A stretch of 64,000 bases of DNA from Asterias amurensis. Taxonomy: Eukaryota > Echinodermata > Asteroidea > Forcipulatida > Asteriidae. The notes under the pieces are model-generated. The model did not search any database. It worked only from the letters and a program-made list of their open reading frames with translations, and was not told the origin of the DNA. The translations under genes and the position numbers were made by a program. The stretch's first letter is position 1. Each line of letters begins with the position of its first letter. The stretch spans positions 12,832,501-12,896,500 of the forward strand of contig NC_092650.1 of NCBI RefSeq assembly GCF_032118995.1, written 5' to 3'. This document shows, piece by piece, positions 58,110 to 64,000 of the stretch.

Positions 58110-59143
58110 TTAAAGGAACACGTTGCCTTGGATCTAGCCTTGCTCAAGGCAGTCGAACTATTCACTCCGAAAAAAGACCGCCGCTGTGTACAAACCCACC
58201 CGTATTCACTGTGCGTAAAACCCACCCGTATTCACTGTGCGTAACATCGCACGACACGATGCCCCCGTACACTATCCGCATGCGGAGGCCGTCAGGCCGA
58301 CAGCCTTGTAGGATCTGTGTTGAAGCCACTGACCTCATTACTATAATAAGCGAAGAGTTCCCACGGTCAGCTCATTACCATAATGCCCGCGAAAGACGAG
58401 ACATGTTTACCTCACACACCACCACCACGGACGCATGATAGGGTCCAAAAGGTCGTGATAAGGGAAGTGCGTGATTGGTCGTCAAAATGAATAATTCATT
58501 TGTCTCACATCCTGTGTTGTCTGATAGGTCTGACGAACGATATACATATTCATGAGCTGCATACTAGCATATCCTCGAGCCCCCCCCCCCCCCAATTTCG
58601 TCCACTATTGGAATTTTTTCAATACAACACATTAAACCCGGAAGATACAGATCCTTCAAGGCTGTCGGCCTGACGGCCTCCGCATGCGGATAGTGTACGG
58701 GGGCATCGTGTCGTGCGATGTTACGCACAGTGAATACGGGTGGGTTACACAGCGGCGGTCTTTTTTCGGAGTGAATAATTCGACTGCCTTGAGCAAGGGC
58801 GTTTGAAACCGTTTGTTATGAAATGTATATGGTTAGAAAGATGTTTGAAAAGTAGAATATAATGATCCACACAAGTATCACTCGAAATTGCACGGTTTTC
58901 CTTTTACGTCGCGGACTATCACGGTCGGCCATTTATGGGAGTCAAAATTTTGACTCCCATAAATGGCCGACCGTGTTAGTCGACAGGGTAAAAAGAAAAC
59001 CACGCAATTTCGAGGCATATTTGTGTAGATCATCGTATTCTACTTTTACAATATCTTTCTAACCATATACATTTTACAACAAACGGTTACAGAACGCTTT
59101 TCAAAGACCAACTCGACCAATCCAAGGCAACGTGTTCCTTCAA
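58110..59143. mobile_element. family D TTAA element split by another element
   Basis: TTAAAGGAACACGTTGCC at 58110 continues after 58800 at TTTGAAACCGTTTGTTATG, through the usual GGGAGTCAAAATTTTGACTC centre, to CAACGTGTTCCTTCAA. Confidence 0.92.
58138..58798. mobile_element. 661-bp long-inverted-repeat element inside family D
   Basis: The left arm (58138 to about 58319) begins CCTTGCTCAAGGCAGTCGAA. The right arm (about 58645-58798) is its inverse. Arms contain CATCGCACGACACGATGCCC and CCGCATGCGG. The left arm has an extra tandem copy of a 26-bp segment (ACCCACCCGTATTCACTGTG). The interior of about 325 bp has a poly-C run and no coding region. Confidence 0.9.
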
Positions 59144-59481
59144 AGGGACACGTTGCCTTATATCGGTCGAGTTGGTCTTTGAAAAGTAGAATATAATGAT
59201 CCACACAAGTATTAATCGAAATTGCGAGGTTTTCCTTTTACCTCGTCGACTAACGCAATCGGCCATTTGTGTGAGTCAAATTTTTGACTCCCATAAATGG
59301 CCGACCGTGTTAGTTCGCAAAGTAAAAGGAAAAACACGCAATTGCGAGGCAAATTTGTGTGAATCATTGTTTAAGTTTCTACTTTGAAATCATCTTTCTA
59401 ATCGTATGCATTTTATAACAAACGGTTACAAACGCTTTTTAAAGACCAACTCGACCGATCCAAGGCAACGTGTTCCTTTAA
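59140..59481. mobile_element. family D TTAA element, adjoining the previous
   Basis: TTCAAAGGGACACGTTGCC to GGCAACGTGTTCCTTTAA. Shares the TTCAA junction with the copy before it and lacks part of the left arm. Confidence 0.92.
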
Positions 59482-60018
59482 GCTGATCTCATCGGTTAAT
59501 TCCCATAACGGCTGGTGGATAGACCCAACGGATACGTATTCAACAGACCGCTTGCTGAATTAACCGTCTTTCTTTAGTCTATGCATATCACCCTCATTTT
59601 GAAAATCACAACGTTGGCTGTTAATTTGCTGTTGTTTTTTTCAAAAATGTCGTTCCAGATTAATAAGAAAAAGTTTTCCTTAAAATCGGCACAAAAACAA
59701 CTTTAAGAGTGATGAGGTTGGAAAGGGCAAATGCTTATTGAAGACTAAAGAATTGGAGTAGGCAGTCTTCCTGAAAGAGGGTGCTGCAGTTAAAGCCGTC
59801 CGGTCCCAAATAGACCCATCAATTGTAGCCCGAGCTATGAATAGAACCGAAGATGGTAGTGAAAGAGAATGGATTATCTGCTAAATGTCATTTCAAGCTA
59901 ATGAAACAGTTTTAATTTCCGCCGTCATAATTCAATGAAGTTAATACTGTGACATGATTGTATAAGGCATTGAACAACAAAGTAATTATTGCCACACCGG
60001 CAAGAATTTTAACGTATT
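59482..60018. other. intergenic, nothing recognised
   Basis: No repeat or gene seen. Confidence 0.4.
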
Positions 60019-60305
60019 TTAAAGACACTAGACACTGTTGGTAATTGTCAATGACTATATTTCTCACAGTTGGTGTATCTCAACATGTGCATAAGTTGTG
60101 AAGATGAGCTCAATCGGTCGTCGAAGTTGCGAGATATTAATGAAAGAAAAAAACACCCTTGTCGCACATGGTCACACGAAGTTGTGTGCTATCAGATGCT
60201 TGATTTCGAGACCTCAAATTCTAAACTTGAGGTCTCGAAATCAAATTCCTGGAAAATCACTTCATTCTCGAATGTACTTTGTCACTTCAAGGGCTCATTA
60301 CCAGT
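60019..60305. mobile_element. family A TTAA element, right end missing
   Basis: TTAAAGACACTAGACACTGT and the A body with GAGACCTCAAATTC centre, fading after CACTTCAAGGGCTCATTACC. Confidence 0.88.
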
Positions 60306-60985
60306 AACGCACAATGTTTTAGTATACTAATGCCAAGCTTTCTTTCTACAGTAACTCATTGACAATAAGGAAGTGTTTTAGGTAATATTTGGTGATATTT
60401 ACCATTGTGCCCTCTGAGCTTTTAATGTTGAGTGTTGGTGTTGACTGCTATCTTTTGATCTATACGCAATGTTTGAGTTGATATGTCTGTAGAACCATGA
60501 AGTAAGACTTGTATGTAGACTGCTTATTACTTTTTTCAGACACTTTGCTATCCAACAGTGTACTTTATTTGTGTTGACTACTTTATTGGTTGATGCTTTA
60601 GAGTTAAAACAGAGAAATTAAACATCTCCTCAAATAATATCATGGATTATGCAAGTCTAATATTGTTGGTTTATATGCACCCTTCCAATCTAAATCCACT
60701 TCGGATTTGTTTTTAAGCCCATAGTGCTTCTGCAAATAGTTTTCAATTCAATAAAAGGTGTATTCAATACTCTTGTTGAAAAAAGAAAACAATTGTGAGA
60801 ATTAAACAGTACAGAGAAATGTAATAAATCTAAAGTGCATTAAATTATACCCCCAAAAAACAATATAATATAAAACCAAATAATAAATTAATAACTAGGA
60901 ATTAACTATGTACACGACAGGAGCGAGAGCATGAGGCTGTTAGATAAGCCGTGGCTTGCAGACAACAGCCTTTATACAGACAAGT
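60306..60985. other. intergenic, nothing recognised
   Basis: AT-rich; no gene seen. Confidence 0.4.
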
Positions 60986-61550
60986 AAACACACAAACAAA
61001 TAAACAAACAAACAAACAAACAAACAAACAAACAAACAAACAAACAAACAAACAAACAAACAAACAAACAAACAAACAAACAAACAAACAAACAAACAAA
61101 CAAACAAACAAACAAACAAACAAACAAACAAACAAACAAACAAACAAACAAACAAACAAACAAACAAACAAACAAACAAACAAACAAACAAACAAACAAA
61201 CAAACAAACAAACAAACAAACAAACAAACAAACAAACAAACAAACAAACAAACAAACAAACAAAAAAACAAACAAACAAACAAACAAACAAACAAACATA
61301 CAAACAAACAAACAAACAAACAAACAAACAAACAAACAAACAAACAAACAAACAAACAAACAAACAAACAAACAAACAAACAAACAAACAAACAAACAAA
61401 CAAACAAACAAACAAACAAACAAACAAACAAACAAACAAACAAACAAACAAACAAACAAACAAACAAACAAACAAACAAACAAACAAACAAACAAACAAA
61501 CAAACAAACAAACAAACAAACAAACAAACAAACAAACAAACAAACAAACA
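60986..61550. repeat. (CAAA)n microsatellite, about 137 units
   Basis: Almost pure from about 61002 to 61550, with interruptions near 61264 and 61298. Open frames on both strands of up to 242 codons, repeating CLFV or NKQT, are artefacts of the tetramer. Confidence 0.97.
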
Positions 61551-61969
61551 TCAAAGAAGAAACAACAAAGAAGAAACAAGGAGAAGACAATTACACAATG
61601 ACAATACAAAATACTGACGACAAAATACAAAGAATATTAAACCAGGCTAACTGAAGACGACAAAAGAAAATAAATAAGTGGAGAGAAAAGCTATGTTACA
61701 TAGTGGGAGAGGAGGACTCTTTTGTAAGAGATCTTAAATCGACCCACTGAACGTCATAATTTCTTTATCCCTTCGTGACATTCACACATAAATCACTATT
61801 TTTTACCGGGTTACAGAGAACTCAAGTACTTTCATAGCCTCAGTGTATGCACCCCATGAGTAAAATGAAATGTCCTATGAATGGTATGGGGTCTAGTGAT
61901 TTCAAGATGAGGCAGTTACCACATAAAACACAGTTGAAAGGGTTTGATTTATCTATACCCTGACTTTTG
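61551..61969. other. intergenic, nothing recognised
   Basis: Purine-rich start continuing from the microsatellite; no gene. Confidence 0.4.
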
Positions 61970-62305
61970 TTAAAGCCATTACACACTTTCGGTAAACAGT
62001 ATTGTCCAAGTCCCACACTTCGTGTATCAAAACTTATACATAAAATAACAAACCTGTGAAAATTTAGGCTCAATCGGTCATCGGAGTCGGGAGAAAATAA
62101 CGGGAAAACCCACTCTTGTTTCCGCACGTTTCGCCGTGTCATGACATGTGTTTAAAATAAATCCGTAATTCTCGCTATCGAGAATTGATATTGTTTTACT
62201 GTTTTCTCAAAAAGTAAAGCAGTTCATGGACTAATATTTCAAGAGAAGTCTTTCACTATTACCTTCTGTAAACCCTGTAAATTATTTGTAAATCTGTGGC
62301 TTTAA
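61970..62305. mobile_element. family C TTAA element
   Basis: TTAAAGCCATTACACACTTT at the left, centre TTCTCGCTATCGAGAA, and right end GTAAATCTGTGGCTTTAA. The right arm lacks the GTTCCGAAAGTGTCC block. Confidence 0.9.
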
Positions 62306-63259
62306 CAAAATAAATTTTTAGACAAAATAACCACTTCCAAGTTGTTCAAATTCTAAATTATTATATGCCAAATTTACTGTTTGTTTTGATTTCTTGGTTC
62401 GGTTACGTAAAACCTTTTAAAGGAAGCTTTCGTTATACGGATTTAGTTTTAAACAAAATGCAAATGGTTCATTGTGTGCGTTGGTCTCGAACATGAAAAA
62501 AGCAAATGTGTTTATAATGATAATGAACCGGGGGAAAGGATCACGATAACTCTATATTTAGATTCACTTTTCCGTCGGGGACTGAGTGACATTTTCTGTC
62601 TGATCATGGGACATAGAAATGATCATATATCATTGATAACGACCCTAGACAATACACTACGGACATCCTACAATCCCCAACCATGAACCGTAGCAACACT
62701 CACTTTTTCACTTTCAACTTGAAGTGTCAGTCAAGATTTGTTTCTATTTCTAGCCCGGATTGCAGAATACTTCATTTTGTTTCGTTTTGATCAGCTCTTT
62801 ATGCTTGAAAGGCCGTCCACTATGGGGATTTAGTTTTGCATTCGTCCTTCAATTCTTTACTCGGTCTTCTCCAGTTCTGTTTCAGCCAATTGTGGTTTAA
62901 AACAAATTTGTGTGTTTTCTTTATTTATGTAATGGTTGCTTTACCGAAGAGTGACCGGTTGAATCAGTACTACACTCCTTAATCACTGTGAGAAAACTTT
63001 GGAAATTGCAATTTTTGATTAATCTTAACACCTGAAGTGACACAAAAGAAGAATACAATCAGGTTTTTTACCATGTCTTTTCAGGCAATCACAATCGCAT
63101 TACCCACGGTTAGCAATTATCTTTCCCGCAAAAAATGTTGCTTTGGAATTGTTTTCAAAAAGAAGGTTTTTGTCAAAAATATTGCCGAACAGTGCTGACT
63201 CTTCATAATATGCACGGTACATTGGAAGGCATGCAGAAAAACCGCATTTTTGTTTTACT
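62306..63259. other. intergenic, nothing recognised
   Basis: Short unassigned frames only. Confidence 0.35.
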
Positions 63260-63303
63260 TAAAGGAACACGTTGCCTTGGATTGGACGAGTTGGTCATGT
63301 GGC
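63260..63303. mobile_element. family D left-end fragment
   Basis: TTAAAGGAACACGTTGCCTT then GGATTGGACGAGTTGGTC, then unrelated sequence. An orphan terminus of about 40 bp. Confidence 0.85.
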
Positions 63304-64000
63304 GGCAGTACGCTACTATTGTCTGTCATGTATTCATGTTTTCAACTGAAGCTATTATTGGGTGTTTTTAGAGACTGCAAGATTCGTGGCCTAGTAACAT
63401 AACGACAAAAGCAATGCCTTTGTAGTTTCGTTAACTAAATTCAACAACTTGAGATGTGACGACTTGAAAATAGACTATAAGACGAGTTAGAAACAGACCT
63501 AAGCGCTGTGTAGTCGAGTTTGATATAATGTCTGTGATTTGGCGGGAGCGATTTGAGCAATGATTTAACTCTGTTACTATTAACAGGAAAGGGGTCCCAT
63601 TATGGGCTTCACTACGTCAATTCGTGTGAACTGCGCAGAGGGGAATTCAAATATCAACTAGCCAATACTTAATTGGAGGTAAACGTACTTCTTACCAACA
63701 AATAAATTGCGATTGCATGAGCTATTGCTTTATTTGCTATCTAATAATAACAGTAAAATTAAACTTTCATTCATTTTTCAACTTGAGTATAGAGTTAATT
63801 AAGGATGAAACACCGATCCCTAAAACAGCACCAAAACACCTCCAAGAACTCAAACACAACAACGCCTAAACATCAAATAAATAAATTGACAAATAAATTT
63901 ACACTGTGTTAAGATCTGCTTCCCCCATCAATGTGCCAGCTAGTGTTGGACATCATCTAACTCAAAAAAATTCAACCAAGCCACTGTTCAACCACTAAAA
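63304..64000. other. window end, nothing recognised
   Basis: No gene or repeat family seen up to the window edge. Confidence 0.4.

Noticed and set aside
60902..61630. Open frames of up to 242 codons repeating CLFV or NKQT
   Set aside because: They are translations of the (CAAA)n tract, open on both strands because the tetramer contains no stops in those frames.

Overview
The window is animal genomic DNA, most likely from an echinoderm and probably a sea star. It has long introns with GT-AG borders, no operons, and dense small inverted-repeat elements. The echinoderm call rests on my general familiarity with these repeat families, not on a search. Family letters A to L below are local labels.

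Two protein-coding genes can be assembled exon by exon with consistent splice phases. On the minus strand (15561 down to 1843) is a complete nine-exon adenosine deaminase (ADA1 type) of 367 residues with every zinc and catalytic residue present. On the plus strand (28290 to 41442) is a five-exon gene for a 349-residue secreted protein. It has a signal peptide, a His-rich stretch, two canonical EF-hands, and two copies of a six-cysteine module whose spacings match almost exactly. I do not recognise this second gene as a named family. The two genes are divergent, with about 12.7 kb between their start codons.

Most of the rest is repeats. At least five families of short hairpin elements end in TTAA. 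A (TTAAAGGCAGTGGACACTAT) has about 24 copies, B (TTAAAGGGAAGGTACACG) six, C (TTAAAGCCATTGGACAC) four, D (TTAAAGGAACACGTTGCC) nine, and L one. A, B and C share the same body but carry different termini and different central palindromes. Two other families begin and end with GGGCCC plus an AATTTCAT-like motif (E, F). Further single or paired palindromic elements are G, H, I, J and K. Nested and concatenated insertions give relative ages. There are also 5'-truncated LINE tails, tRNA-derived SINEs sharing the LINE 3' tail, and a THAP-domain remnant framed by inverted repeats.

By region: 1-1842 holds repeats downstream of ADA. 1843-15561 is ADA, with introns full of A, E, F, LINE and SINE copies. 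15562-28289 is the intergenic stretch, with the THAP remnant and a CpG-rich segment with a TATA box. 28290-41442 is the EF-hand gene. 41443-46450 is a dense field of TTAA elements. 46750-49455 is a 20/21-bp minisatellite interrupted by an insertion that contains a hairpin built from a second 21-bp repeat. 49456-60985 is mostly unassigned sequence with palindromic elements and a few candidate exons, followed by a 550-bp (CAAA)n array and more repeats to 64000. There is no sign of a bacterial, phage or CRISPR system.
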